Below are positions 37,128 to 46,068 of a DNA stretch of 64,000 nucleotides, piece after piece; the first letter of the stretch is position 1, and each line of letters opens with the position of its first letter. A program made the position numbers and the translations under genes. Below the pieces are notes generated by a model, which saw nothing but the letters and a program-made list of their open reading frames with translations, was not told where the DNA came from and did no database searches. Source of the stretch: an uncultured Methanomassiliicoccus sp. (lineage in GTDB: Archaea; Thermoplasmatota; Thermoplasmata; Methanomassiliicoccales; Methanomassiliicoccaceae); assembly GCA_905202485.1 (NCBI GenBank), contig CAJKRY010000001.1:368152-432151 (forward strand), read 5' to 3'.

Positions 37128-37724
37128 ATGAAAAAGAATACCGTGGCATTAATTTCAGTGATTGTTGCAGTAACAATCATAGCCGGCGGACTGTACGTAA
37201 TTGGCAACAGAAGCAACGGTGAAGAGTATACAAAGACTAATGACGGGCTGCTGACCATAACCGAATTCAATGTGTCTGATGAATCCAAAACGGAATCATT
37301 CGTTGACGGGACATTTTTTGTTTTAGAAAGGAATGGAGATATCCACATAAAACTAGTAGCAGACATATTTGTGGAAGCAGTAGATACAGGTGGAGCCAGC
37401 ATCTACATTCCAGACGGCCTTACAATAACAGACATGCTATGCAGCATTAACGGCTGTACATCCGATGATTATACTGCCGTATGGGAAACTGCAGATGCAG
37501 ACGCAAAATATCACAAATTTATTGAAGTCGCAAGATCACTGTTCAGACCGACTCCAGAAGGCGGCGGAGCGGGCATGCTTATTGTTGAATTCGATCTGGA
37601 TAAATCAGATATCAAAGATGGTGCAAAGTCACTAGCGTTTCTCATCGGAGTTGGTACAGACAGTAGCGGTGAACACATCTCGGTAGGAACAGTGAGCAAA
37701 ACTATCTGTGTTCCATTATCTTGA
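37128..37724 (+). CDS. Secreted protein of unknown function
   Basis: From the ATG at 37128 the 198-residue product begins MKKNTVALISVIVAVTIIAGG, a signal anchor. The exported part is beta-rich (for example GTFFVLERNGDIHIKLVADIF) with two Cys (MLCSINGC) that could form a disulfide, and a PTPEGGGAGMLIVEFDLD segment. No family is recognised. An upstream in-frame start at 37080 would add a basic-cysteine N-terminus before the signal and is less likely. Confidence 0.65.
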   Translation: MKKNTVALISVIVAVTIIAGGLYVIGNRSNGEEYTKTNDGLLTITEFNVSDESKTESFVDGTFFVLERNGDIHIKLVADIFVEAVDTGGASIYIPDGLTITDMLCSINGCTSDDYTAVWETADADAKYHKFIEVARSLFRPTPEGGGAGMLIVEFDLDKSDIKDGAKSLAFLIGVGTDSSGEHISVGTVSKTICVPLS

Positions 37725-37760
37725 TTGAACTCAACAATATTTCATGCTGGACATATATGT

Positions 37761-38225
37761 TCATGGTGCATTTTTAACAAGTATATCGAGATCTGGAGTA
37801 AATGCTGAAGCTTCTGTAGCTATGATTATGCTTACATCCACATTTCTGATGTTTGGAAGCTTGACCACACGTTCCTGAATCAGCTGATACAGCTCATCAA
37901 CGCTCCGGGTGTAAGCCTCGCATATCAGACTGTAATCTCCAAATACTTTAGAAACAGCTGCTATTTCTGGAAATGATTTGATCGGCTCAATTACCTCATT
38001 TATAGAAGTTCCCTCAATCTGGATAGAAATCAATGAACGTATGATTCCCAGATCACTGTAATTTATGTTTAAAGAATAAGATGAGATTACTCCGCTACTT
38101 TCGAGTTTTGCAATTCTTCTGGATGCGGTGGCTTTGGAGATTCCCAGACGATCTGCGATATTGGCAAGATTCTCTCTGGAGTTTCTTTTGAGAATCTTGA
38201 GAATTTCTATATCGGTTTTATCCAT
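37761..38225 (-). CDS. Lrp/AsnC-family transcriptional regulator
   Basis: From the ATG at 38225 the 154-residue protein starts MDKTDIEILKILKRNSRENL. Its winged HTH reads IADRLGISKATASRRIAKLE, followed by a GVISSYSLNINY link and a RAM-type ligand domain (VSKVFGDYSLICEAYTRSVDEL). This is the standard Lrp/AsnC layout. The effector, probably an amino acid, is unknown. The frame extended to 38300 adds a hydrophobic stretch outside the family. Confidence 0.92.
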   Translation of the reverse strand: MDKTDIEILKILKRNSRENLANIADRLGISKATASRRIAKLESSGVISSYSLNINYSDLGIIRSLISIQIEGTSINEVIEPIKSFPEIAAVSKVFGDYSLICEAYTRSVDELYQLIQERVVKLPNIRNVDVSIIIATEASAFTPDLDILVKNAP

Positions 38226-38537
38226 GGGCTTCACCGCAACATTTTTGCATTTAGTATGGATAACAAGGTAGTAATTAAAATATTTTTGCACAAAAAGCAA
38301 TGTTTGAAAAATAAAGTATCAAAAATACGCATTTATCAAAATCCCATGATTTTGCATATTTTACGAAATTGAGCTGAAATTTGATATGTTTTACATCGCT
38401 GATGCTTAATGACTATATATATGTCTGCTTCCATATTTTGGTAAAGTAATGAATGTTAAGTCAGAATATAATCTGGTATAAGACATCAATAAAAAACATG
38501 AATAAAAAAAGAAATATTAAAGTTTTATGTGCGGCAT
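38226..38537. other. AT-rich intergenic region
   Basis: No gene is supported. The stretch contains several TATA-like runs (around 38270-38280 and 38411-38422) but no ORF or RNA structure that I recognise. Confidence 0.4.
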
Positions 38538-38819
38538 TTAATCAGAGTGATCATTTTCCACAGACAGCTGGAGAGCATTGAGAATTCTTAGAAAATCTTC
38601 AGATTCAGAATTTTTTGTGTAAGATTCGCCTTCTAAAATATTCGCCAAGTTCATCTCCACCAGAATATCTAAAGCTCTTATTGATGACATTTCTGCAATG
38701 TTATTTTTAATTGCAATCTTTGCAGGAGTCACACCATTCATTGAACAAGAATCTGGCAGTAACATTAGTACATCCAGTAGAGTGATTTGTTCTTTGTTTA
38801 CATCTTTCATATGAGCCAC
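38538..38819 (-). CDS. Small protein, possible winged-helix regulator
   Basis: This 93-residue acidic helical protein begins MAHMKDVNKEQITLLDVLML (a second Met at 38810). The block TPAKIAIKNNIAEMSSIRALDILVEMNLANI resembles the helices and wing of an archaeal HTH regulator, but no family is assigned. A perfect 12-bp palindrome (38889-38900) just upstream of its TATA box suggests regulated expression. Confidence 0.6.
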   Translation of the reverse strand: MAHMKDVNKEQITLLDVLMLLPDSCSMNGVTPAKIAIKNNIAEMSSIRALDILVEMNLANILEGESYTKNSESEDFLRILNALQLSVENDHSD

Positions 38820-38864
38820 CTAACACACCTGCAATTGCAGAGTGCGTGATGCTTAATGTATGTT

Positions 38865-38900
38865 TTATTATTTAATTTATATATTACATATTACGTAATA
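38865..38900 (-). promoter_or_regulatory. TATA box and 12-bp palindrome upstream of the small regulator
   Basis: TATTACGTAATA (38889-38900) is a perfect palindrome. Between it and the gene is an AT-rich TATA-like run (about 38868-38885 on the minus strand) about 50 nt before the start codon. The layout fits an operator next to the promoter; the binder is unknown. The remaining 38901-39073 shows nothing else. Confidence 0.4.
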
Positions 38901-39073
38901 CGTAACAAGTAATCGAATAGCCAGATACACTAAGATTAATTCAATATTAAGATTAAACAATGTTGATAGAGGTAGAATGATGAAAAATATCTAAAGTATC
39001 TAGCTAAAATGATTTGATCGCCTGTTCATTGGTTAGAGGTTTACAAATACGTTATTCGCATAAATGAGTGTGT

Positions 39074-39117
39074 GATATGCCTTTCCAAAGAAGGTAAAGA
39101 AAAAGGAAAGGCATATC
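39074..39117 (-). terminator. Hairpin after ramA
   Basis: GATATGCCTTTCC (39074-39086) pairs perfectly over 13 bp with GGAAAGGCATATC (39105-39117) around an 18-nt A-rich loop, just downstream of the ramA stop at 39134. Confidence 0.7.
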
Positions 39118-39133
39118 GGTTTATTCTTTCAGC

Positions 39134-40771
39134 TCATTTTTCAGAGATTGAAAGATCGCTGAAACTATAGACGCTCTGAGGACAGACAGACTCACAGTTC
39201 TTGCATGCTGTTCCCAGACAATGCTCTGTTGCAATCTTCAGCGTGTATCCATACTTTCCGCCGTCAATGAGTGACAGTGCGTGTTCAGGGCAGCGGTCTA
39301 CACATACGCCACAGCCGACACAACCTTCAAAGCTGCCTGTAAGATACACCCCCACATTATCAAGCACCTTGAGCTTTCCTCCACCGATGACCGGGATATC
39401 TGATACTACCATGCGGTCCACATGTTTCGGGCGCTTGATGTCCGGCAGAGGCCTGAGACCGTTGCCGACGATCATGTCATTGTACATATCCAGAGGCATT
39501 CCCTCAGTCCAATAGGCTAATTCACTGACATAGATATTTTCGAATATCTCATTGCCGGCGAACATTATGTGCTTTGAAGCAATTGAATCTGCTACACTCT
39601 GCATCATATCAAGAGTTTCATCATCCTTGACAAGATCATAGGCCATCATAAGTGAAGTGTTTCCTATCTGCACAGTTCTGTCGATTACTCTGGGAATCAT
39701 TCCCACAGTCTGTGATTTTATAGGATCAACATATGTACCGGAAGCTCCGGCCATGTACATCGTTTTTACTTCTTCATCATCAATACCTACTTCCTCAATC
39801 AGCGTACGGTGGCCGGCTCTGATAGCACCCATTGCTTTTCCTGCTTCGTTGACATCTCCTTCTGTCAGAACCATTCCGCCCTGAAGATGAATGTTATGGT
39901 CGGCAGTGGCAATTGATGGCAGTTTGATTACACCTGATTCTATTCCTAATGCTACGATAGAAACGACTCCGGTACCAGTAATGCCAATAGCATTCTGAGT
40001 TGAAGACTTCAGAACCTTTCCGTCTCTGGGATCAATAACAGATCCTGCTGTCGGTTTCAGATCGTCGTTGAGAATGATATTAGTCCAGCCGCCATTGTCT
40101 GCAAAGCTTACATCACTTATAGCTAGAGGCGCTGCGAGCATACCATGAGTAATTGCCTGACCTTCCATTGCCGGTCCTGCAGCTGCAGATCCAGAATACA
40201 AATCGCCGTCATGGTAGAGACCCATTTCAGCGTTGGTACCGTAGTCTGTAACCATGCAGGTCTCTTTCTTATCCAATAGACCGGATTTGATAATCATTGC
40301 TAACGCATCAGCCCCGATTTCATGCCTGATAGCCGGAGGAATAATTACCTTCGTCTCTGGGTTAAGAGCTGTCAGATTTATGTCTCCGGCAGTTATAATC
40401 TTCCCGCGCCTGTTAGGCGGTGTGATGTTCAGCTTCTTGAGCATTGACTTACCGGCATACGCCAAGTCCCTGATCTCTATGTTCTCAAACATAGAAACCT
40501 GAATAGGATTACCGCATACCGCCAGTCTTTCAATTTTAGATTTATCAACGTGATGAAGATCGATCAGATTATTGATGGTATCCATCAAAATCTTGTGGCC
40601 AACTTCAGACCCGTTTTCAATCCAAAAGTGAAGATGATCCATCACGTTTGCACCGGGAAGGGGGTGCCTCATTGTGATGGCTGTAGAGATAATCTTACCA
40701 TTATCTGAAAGATCTACCACATGGCTACGGTATCCGCTTGTACCGACATCCAATGCTATGCCATATCCCAT
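39134..40771 (-). CDS. ramA: Corrinoid-protein reductive activase RamA
   Basis: From the ATG at 40771 the 545-residue protein begins MGYGIALDVGTSGYRSHVVD, an ASKHA-type ATPase start. Further blocks are CMVTDYGTNAEMGLYHDGD and GVVSIVALGIESG. The C-terminus has two 4Fe-4S motifs, CVGCGVCVDRCP and CLGTACKNCESVCP. RamA uses ATP and low-potential electrons to return Co(II) of methylamine corrinoid proteins to Co(I). The longer frame to 41053 runs antisense-like through the end of the next gene and is rejected. A TATA box (CTTAAATACTT) just upstream indicates a leaderless mRNA. Confidence 0.94.
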   Translation of the reverse strand: MGYGIALDVGTSGYRSHVVDLSDNGKIISTAITMRHPLPGANVMDHLHFWIENGSEVGHKILMDTINNLIDLHHVDKSKIERLAVCGNPIQVSMFENIEIRDLAYAGKSMLKKLNITPPNRRGKIITAGDINLTALNPETKVIIPPAIRHEIGADALAMIIKSGLLDKKETCMVTDYGTNAEMGLYHDGDLYSGSAAAGPAMEGQAITHGMLAAPLAISDVSFADNGGWTNIILNDDLKPTAGSVIDPRDGKVLKSSTQNAIGITGTGVVSIVALGIESGVIKLPSIATADHNIHLQGGMVLTEGDVNEAGKAMGAIRAGHRTLIEEVGIDDEEVKTMYMAGASGTYVDPIKSQTVGMIPRVIDRTVQIGNTSLMMAYDLVKDDETLDMMQSVADSIASKHIMFAGNEIFENIYVSELAYWTEGMPLDMYNDMIVGNGLRPLPDIKRPKHVDRMVVSDIPVIGGGKLKVLDNVGVYLTGSFEGCVGCGVCVDRCPEHALSLIDGGKYGYTLKIATEHCLGTACKNCESVCPQSVYSFSDLSISEK

Positions 40772-40845
40772 GAAAACCAGATGAACGGCTGAACTTAAGT
40801 ATTTAAGCCCTGAGAAAAACATCACGCTTGAATTATTCAATAAAA

Positions 40846-40865
40846 GGTAAAGGGAAGGGGTTTGG
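40846..40865 (-). terminator. Shared 3' element after the mtbA-like gene
   Basis: The minus strand reads CCAAACCCCTTCCCTTTACC, followed by a T-rich stretch. It is nearly identical to the elements at 42028-42047 and 29135-29152, all located 15-20 nt after the last stop codon. Confidence 0.6.
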
Positions 40866-40880
40866 AAATGAGATGCAATC

Positions 40881-41879
40881 TCATCCTTTGATTGCTTTGA
40901 CGAAGGCTTCAATGTTAGCCTTTGGTGTCTCAGCAGCAAGTCCGCAACCAGGAGCGATGATGTTGAATCCTGCGTCTCTGATACGGGCTGCATCAGCTGC
41001 GCACTCTTCTGGGGTTCCCATGTAGAGAGGCTTGACTGATCCGAGGTTACCAACGAGAGCTACACGGCCGTTCACGATGTTGACTGCTTCTGCGGAGTCG
41101 ACTTTCTCTTCAATGGAGAGAGCGTCTGCACCAGTGTTGATCATGTGATCAAGCAGAGCTGTTGTGTTACCGCAGATGTGTAAGATCTTCTTTGCATCTC
41201 CGCAGCCCTCAAAGGCGTGCTTTGTGTATGGAAGAGCAAATTCGTCAAACATTTCAGCAGAAAGCATATCTGTTGAAGCAGATGGGTCGCTCATGTTGAT
41301 TACATCTACACCAGCAGCGACGAGTGCAGCGATGTACTGCTTTTCCATTTCAGCTGTGACTTTGATGAACTTGTGAACTGTATCAGGCTCGGTGATCATC
41401 ATGAGTAAGAGGTCTTCTGTTCCTACTAAGTGACCAGCGATTGTTAATGGTCCGGTTGTACCAGCTACGATTGGGTACTCATCGCCGTATTCTGCCTTCA
41501 AGATTTTTACAGCCTCGATTGCAGTTGCGATTCTGCCTTTTCCTATGAATCCTTCTGGGATTACAGGCTCATCCTCTGATGAATATGGGTGGACCTTTAA
41601 CATAGGGGTCTTTACTCTGTTTCCGAGATCAACTGTTGCCCCAAAGGCTTCAGCTTCAACGGTCAAACAGAAAGGTACTCTAGCGTTTTCAAATCCGAAA
41701 ACCTTTGCACCTGCGATACCGAGTTTTGCCATCATCTGTGCGTCGGTGTGGGCAGCTGGCCATTCTACACCGGCCCAGTCCATCTGATCAACAGTTACGG
41801 ACTGTGTAACGCATCCTACTGCTGGCCTGTCCATCTCTTTACGGGCAAGGGCTCCTAAAAATCTCTCTTTTGGGGTCAT
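40881..41879 (-). CDS. mtbA: Methylcobamide:CoM methyltransferase (MtbA/MtaA type)
   Basis: The 332-residue protein of the uroporphyrinogen-decarboxylase superfamily begins MTPKERFLGALARKEMDRPA. The Zn ligands are His234 and Cys236 (HICGNTT) and Cys312 (APGCGLA), the set used to activate CoM thiol. It moves the methyl group from the corrinoid protein to coenzyme M. The neighbouring methylamine-type corrinoid gene and ramA suggest MtbA rather than the methanol enzyme MtaA, but the sequence alone does not settle this. It probably has its own promoter. Confidence 0.9.
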   Translation of the reverse strand: MTPKERFLGALARKEMDRPAVGCVTQSVTVDQMDWAGVEWPAAHTDAQMMAKLGIAGAKVFGFENARVPFCLTVEAEAFGATVDLGNRVKTPMLKVHPYSSEDEPVIPEGFIGKGRIATAIEAVKILKAEYGDEYPIVAGTTGPLTIAGHLVGTEDLLLMMITEPDTVHKFIKVTAEMEKQYIAALVAAGVDVINMSDPSASTDMLSAEMFDEFALPYTKHAFEGCGDAKKILHICGNTTALLDHMINTGADALSIEEKVDSAEAVNIVNGRVALVGNLGSVKPLYMGTPEECAADAARIRDAGFNIIAPGCGLAAETPKANIEAFVKAIKG

Positions 41880-42027
41880 TGAATAATCTCCTTATCTCAA
41901 TAAACGTTTGGTTTCTCAAATAGAGACACTGTATAAAAGAGTTTTTGCTTATCATATATGAATATTCTCAACAGCAATATGTATGGATATGATTTTTTGA
42001 CACTCAAACTCCAATCTATTAAAAAAT

Positions 42028-42047
42028 GTGAAAGGAAGGGGTTTGGG
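42028..42047 (-). terminator. Shared 3' element after the corrinoid-protein gene
   Basis: The minus strand reads CCCAAACCCCTTCCTTTCAC and then ATTTTTTAATAG. It is the best of the three copies, with the motif directly followed by a T-run. Confidence 0.6.
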
Positions 42048-42061
42048 ATTGTATATCGAGC

Positions 42062-42706
42062 TTACTTCAGTAAGTTCTTTACAACTTCGACAGCTTCTAC
42101 AGCGTCGTATGCCCATGCATCTGCACCGATCTGAGCTGCAAAGTCTTTTGTTGTAGCTCCGCCACCGATGATGGATTTTACCTGAGGCTTTAAGTTCTCT
42201 TCTGCGAGGATCCTTTCAATCTCTTTCATTGCAGCGAGTGTAGGAGTCATCAGTGAAGAGGTAGCGACTATGTTTGCACCCTCGGACTTGACTTTCTCAA
42301 TCATTGTCTTTGTTGGGCAGTCACGTCCCATATCGAAAATTGTGTATCCAGCACCAGTAAGCATGGCTTTTACGATGTTCTTTCCAATATCGTGAACGTC
42401 TCCCTCTACTACACCAATAACAACTTTTGCTGCTGTGTCGGCTGAGGAGCCTGCTTTCAGCTGTGGTAACACTATATCTAAGGCCTGATACATTGTCTGT
42501 GCGGCCAATAATACCTGGGGAAGGAAGTACTGCTTGCTCTCGTATTTCTGTCCTACAACTCCCATAGCTTTGCTTAAAGCATCGAAAATGATAACTTCAG
42601 GTGATGCACCTGCGGCAAGAGCCTCTTCTGCAAGTGGCTTGGCTTCCTTAATTTTTCCCTTTATCACTACATCTGACAATTTCTCTAATAATTCTTCTGC
42701 GCTCAT
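42062..42706 (-). CDS. Methylamine-type methyltransferase corrinoid protein
   Basis: The 214-residue protein has the two-domain MtmC/MtbC/MttC layout: an N-terminal helical cap (EELLEKLSDVVIKGKIKEA...), then the cobalamin domain with EGDVHDIGKN, where His105 is the cobalt ligand, and GAGYTIFDMGRDCP. It accepts a methyl group from a substrate-specific methyltransferase and gives it to MtbA. The cognate substrate enzyme is not in the window, so mono-, di- or trimethylamine cannot be decided. GGAGGAAT lies 5 nt before the ATG. Confidence 0.9.
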   Translation of the reverse strand: MSAEELLEKLSDVVIKGKIKEAKPLAEEALAAGASPEVIIFDALSKAMGVVGQKYESKQYFLPQVLLAAQTMYQALDIVLPQLKAGSSADTAAKVVIGVVEGDVHDIGKNIVKAMLTGAGYTIFDMGRDCPTKTMIEKVKSEGANIVATSSLMTPTLAAMKEIERILAEENLKPQVKSIIGGGATTKDFAAQIGADAWAYDAVEAVEVVKNLLK

Positions 42707-42872
42707 TATGATTCCTCCAAGTTCGGCAATTCCCCTGATGCAAATGCATAGTCAGGCTACCCCCGTTGCCTTCCGGTTGAAATGGTAAAGACCAGACAAT
42801 AGTCTTTTAGGATGTTGTGCACATAAATTCCTAGGTCTGAATAAGGCATCGCGGTATCAGTGTTATAAAGGC
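42707..42872 (-). promoter_or_regulatory. Promoter and ~130-nt 5' leader of the corrinoid-protein gene
   Basis: A TATA box (CTTTATAACA on the minus strand, 42870-42861) predicts a start near 42839 and a leader of about 130 nt. The leader is richer in G and C than the surroundings (around 42745-42790) and may be structured. No known riboswitch motif was found. The remaining 42873-43018 is AT-rich with nothing recognised. Confidence 0.5.
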
Positions 42873-43018
42873 TTTTATGGCTGGTTTAACCCGCCATATA
42901 ATTATGTCTAATATTCAATATATACTAAATTAACAAAGTTTAGATGAATAGTACGAAAAGCACGTGTCTAATGATAAATCGTCAAGGATAACAGCACTAA
43001 AATTCCTAAATATCTCGA

Positions 43019-43744
43019 TCATCGCAGCAAATCATCGAGAGAAGAAAGCTTACCTAGAGGAATGAGACCGATATCGCTGCAGGCAATCAGCTCTGCTTCC
43101 TTGACGTTTGCAGATTTCAATATCGGTGATAGATATGAGTTGGAAGATGCTCTTGTGACATCTGTACCTGCAGAAAGAGGGCTGAAGGCAGGAAGAACTA
43201 CTATACCTTCATTCTTCAGATGCATAAAGCAGGGTAGTTTCAAAAATGCACCTACGCTGTCAGTAAGTCTGATTGAAGGATGCTCATGGCCGATAATTAC
43301 CGGTCTGGAAAGTATGTTTTTGTGTCCATGAACCAGTGTTACACCGTCTATTTCATACTGTTCATGAACAGGCAGGCTGAATCGGGAAGAAATATTTTCA
43401 AGATAGTTGTCATGGTTTCCTTTTATCAATACTACTTCTGTATTCTTGGTGAGAAGCCTCAGTATCGCCGAAATGTCTATCTTTTCCTGATCGGCATTTC
43501 TGCTAAAATCGTGCTTCAGATCACCGAGAATTATGAATTTTTCAGGAGAGTATTTATCTAAAAGGTTCAGCAGAGCATCCTGCACAGTCTGCGTCTGAAA
43601 CCTCGGAATGTGTATTCCGTCCTGCTCCAGTGCCGACTCGTAGCCTATGTGGAAGTCTGCAGCGATTATGCATTTCTCCTTTGGAATATAGATGCAGTTC
43701 TCCGGGACCGCGTAAATATCATTGAAAAGTTCTACCTTATCCAC
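43019..43744 (-). CDS. Metallophosphoesterase, archaeal SbcD-related/ICC-like
   Basis: The 241-residue protein has calcineurin-type metal motifs in order: AADFHIGYE, FIILGDLKHDF, LIKGNHDNYL, VHGHK and IIGHEHPSI. This matches the archaeal family usually found next to helicases or DNA-repair genes. The substrate is unknown; a nuclease or nucleotide phosphatase is likely. It is divergent from the RNase H-like gene at 43829, 84 nt apart. Confidence 0.9.
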   Translation of the reverse strand: MDKVELFNDIYAVPENCIYIPKEKCIIAADFHIGYESALEQDGIHIPRFQTQTVQDALLNLLDKYSPEKFIILGDLKHDFSRNADQEKIDISAILRLLTKNTEVVLIKGNHDNYLENISSRFSLPVHEQYEIDGVTLVHGHKNILSRPVIIGHEHPSIRLTDSVGAFLKLPCFMHLKNEGIVVLPAFSPLSAGTDVTRASSNSYLSPILKSANVKEAELIACSDIGLIPLGKLSSLDDLLR

Positions 43745-43828
43745 AATTCCATATGATTCTGAGTTCTATATACTTCATGCGATTCCCGTTGCGAAATCAA
43801 GATTAATGACCTGTGCATAAAGAATCCT

Positions 43829-44593
43829 ATGATACGAAGAACATTTCTGATCCTTCCTTCACTGGGCAAGAAGAGAGAGATCAATCTCTGGAAAGAAGGA
43901 ATCCTAGACTGGAATGATTTTGTATCAACTCCAAAGATCAAGGGGATATCTGCTGATAAAAAAGGAAGCATGGACGCTCTGCTGCTGAGGGCAGACCAGT
44001 CTCTTGAAAACAGGCAGAGCGGGTACTTTTCAAAGATCCTTCCGAGCGTAGAACACTGGCGGATGCTCGACAAATTCTGGGACGATGCTGCCTACCTTGA
44101 CATTGAGACCAGCGGAAGAAGCAGATATGCAGATGTCACGATTGTTGGAATATATTACAAAGGAAAGATGACTTCTCTGGTAAAGGGAGAGGACCTCACA
44201 TTTCAGAATCTCTCGGATTCTTTAAAAGACGCTAAAATGCTGGTTACATTTAATGGCAGCTCGTTTGACCTGCCGATATTAGAGTATCATTTTCCTTTTG
44301 CGCTGCCTAAAGTGCCGCACTGCGATCTGCGTCATGCCTGCAGACGTGCCGGATACTGCGGAGGCCTGAAAAGCATTGAAAAACAGATGGGGATGTGCAG
44401 AGAAAAAGAAGTTGAATACATGACTGGAGAAGAAGCAGTCTATCTCTGGCGCTCGTGGGAGCGGTCCGGAAGCAAAAATGCCCTGAAGCTTTTAGTAAAA
44501 TACAATGAAGAAGATGTGCTCAACCTAGAGCCCATTGCTAAAACAACTTATTCTATTCTGAGACAAAAACTGATTGAGGAAGCAGACATATGA
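43829..44593 (+). CDS. RNase H-like 3'-5' exonuclease domain protein (YprB type)
   Basis: The 254-residue protein has a DEDD-type exonuclease pattern: AYLDIETSG (first Asp/Glu), MLVTFNGSSFDLPILEYHF (second Asp), HCDLRHACRRAG, and YNEEDVLNLEPIA (last Asp). This fits the RNase_H_2/COG3359 family. It overlaps the next gene (DHH phosphoesterase) by 4 nt, so both are translated together and probably act in the same DNA or RNA process. Confidence 0.87.
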   Translation: MIRRTFLILPSLGKKREINLWKEGILDWNDFVSTPKIKGISADKKGSMDALLLRADQSLENRQSGYFSKILPSVEHWRMLDKFWDDAAYLDIETSGRSRYADVTIVGIYYKGKMTSLVKGEDLTFQNLSDSLKDAKMLVTFNGSSFDLPILEYHFPFALPKVPHCDLRHACRRAGYCGGLKSIEKQMGMCREKEVEYMTGEEAVYLWRSWERSGSKNALKLLVKYNEEDVLNLEPIAKTTYSILRQKLIEEADI

Positions 44594-46068
44594 GCGACAT
44601 AAGCGGTTTTGAAACGGGAGCTGCTGATGCAGCAGAAAAAATAAAGAGTGCTGATTCTGCGCTTGTCATAGCTCATATAGATGCCGATGGGATAACTGCA
44701 GCTTCCATCGCATCCATTGCTCTGGAGCGGGAAGGCATTAATCACAAGGTAAGATTTATCAAGAAACTGGATCCGCCCGTGCTTCAGTCTATTCTCGATG
44801 AAAAATGCGAGGTCCTCTGGTTTGTAGACCTGGGAAGCGGCATGTACTCAAAAATGAATGAAAGGTGTGTTGTTGCCGACCATCACCGACCCGATTCATT
44901 GGAAAAAGAAAGACATGTAAATCCTCACTTGTACGGCATAGACGGTTCTTCAGAAGTCTCTGGTTCTGGAGTGGCATATGCAATATCCGTCGCGATGAAT
45001 GAGAATAATAAAGACCTGTCAGCTTTGGCAATAATCGGTGCTGTGGGAGATTTTCAGGAATCAGCCCACAGCAGGCTCACTGGATACAATCATAAAATCG
45101 TGGAAGACGCGGTCAGATATGCAGGCATAACTGCAGAAGTGGATATCCGGGCATTCGGAAAGCAGACTAAACCGCTGCCAATCCTGTTCCAATACTCTAC
45201 TGATCCTAAATTGATAGATTATATAACAGACCAGATTGACGACCGGGAGTCGTGTATCAGATTTTTCACAGATCTCGGCATCGATGTGAGCGATACCATC
45301 TATTGGAATCAGCTGAGCAGAGCTGAAAAATCAAAAGTTATCAGTTCATTGGTCAATAAAATGGTTGACAGAGGCCGCGGAGTCGCAGATGTGAGAAAAC
45401 TCTTGGGCGAAATTTATACTATTCCTGAAAATACTGTCGGCACGCCTGAGAACTGGATGCTTGATTTACCTGAAGATATGAGGTCTGGTGCACGCGTTCT
45501 CTTTGATGCAAAGGAATTTGCTACACTGTTGAACGCCTGCGGAAGGCATGAACTGCCGGATGTGGGAATGGAAGTCTGCAAGGGAGACAGATCAGAATAT
45601 CTGATGAAAGCGCTTAACCAGCAGAACGGCCACAGGGAAAGTCTGAAATGTGCCATAGAACTTGTTAAATCAGGAGAGGAAAACGGCATCAAAGACGAAG
45701 TGTCAGGCGTATCTCTCCGCAACATCAGGTTCTTCCATGGCGGAAAAAAGGTAAAGGATACGATTCTGGGGATAATCACAGGAATGCTTCTGAATTCTCC
45801 TGAAATGCAGTGTTCCGACAAGCCTCTCATCGCCTTTGCAGACTCATCCGACGATTCTAACATGCTGAAAGTATCGGGAAGAGGAACAAAAGAAATGGTT
45901 GATCACGGCTTAGATTTGTCTCTGGCAATGATTAAAAGTTCAAAAGAATGCGGAGGTACTGGCGGCGGCCACAACATTGCTGCCGGCGCGAGTGTTCCGT
46001 ATGGAAAGGAAAATGAGTTTTTACTGAAGCTCGACAGACTTATCGGCCAGCAGATTAATGGGGAATAA
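44590..46068 (+). CDS. DHH-family phosphoesterase, archaeal RecJ-like
   Basis: The 492-residue protein has an N-terminal DHH domain (ALVIAHIDADGITAASIASIAL, LWFVDLGSG, VVADHHRPD) and a C-terminal DHHA1 domain with GGTGGGHNIAAGASVPYG. The size and order match archaeal RecJ-like proteins (GAN/HAN group), which are 5'-3' or 3'-5' exonucleases in replication and repair. It is coupled to the upstream exonuclease gene. Its 3' end overlaps that of the convergent argF by 14 nt. Confidence 0.92.
   Translation: MSDISGFETGAADAAEKIKSADSALVIAHIDADGITAASIASIALEREGINHKVRFIKKLDPPVLQSILDEKCEVLWFVDLGSGMYSKMNERCVVADHHRPDSLEKERHVNPHLYGIDGSSEVSGSGVAYAISVAMNENNKDLSALAIIGAVGDFQESAHSRLTGYNHKIVEDAVRYAGITAEVDIRAFGKQTKPLPILFQYSTDPKLIDYITDQIDDRESCIRFFTDLGIDVSDTIYWNQLSRAEKSKVISSLVNKMVDRGRGVADVRKLLGEIYTIPENTVGTPENWMLDLPEDMRSGARVLFDAKEFATLLNACGRHELPDVGMEVCKGDRSEYLMKALNQQNGHRESLKCAIELVKSGEENGIKDEVSGVSLRNIRFFHGGKKVKDTILGIITGMLLNSPEMQCSDKPLIAFADSSDDSNMLKVSGRGTKEMVDHGLDLSLAMIKSSKECGGTGGGHNIAAGASVPYGKENEFLLKLDRLIGQQINGE

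Noticed and set aside
40772..41053. N-terminal extension of ramA to 41053
   Set aside because: The extension overlaps the mtbA-like gene's 3' end, has no RamA similarity, and a TATA box plus ATG support 40771.
42707..42839. Cobalamin riboswitch before the corrinoid-protein gene
   Set aside because: No B12-box-like core was seen; only a long, partly GC-rich leader.
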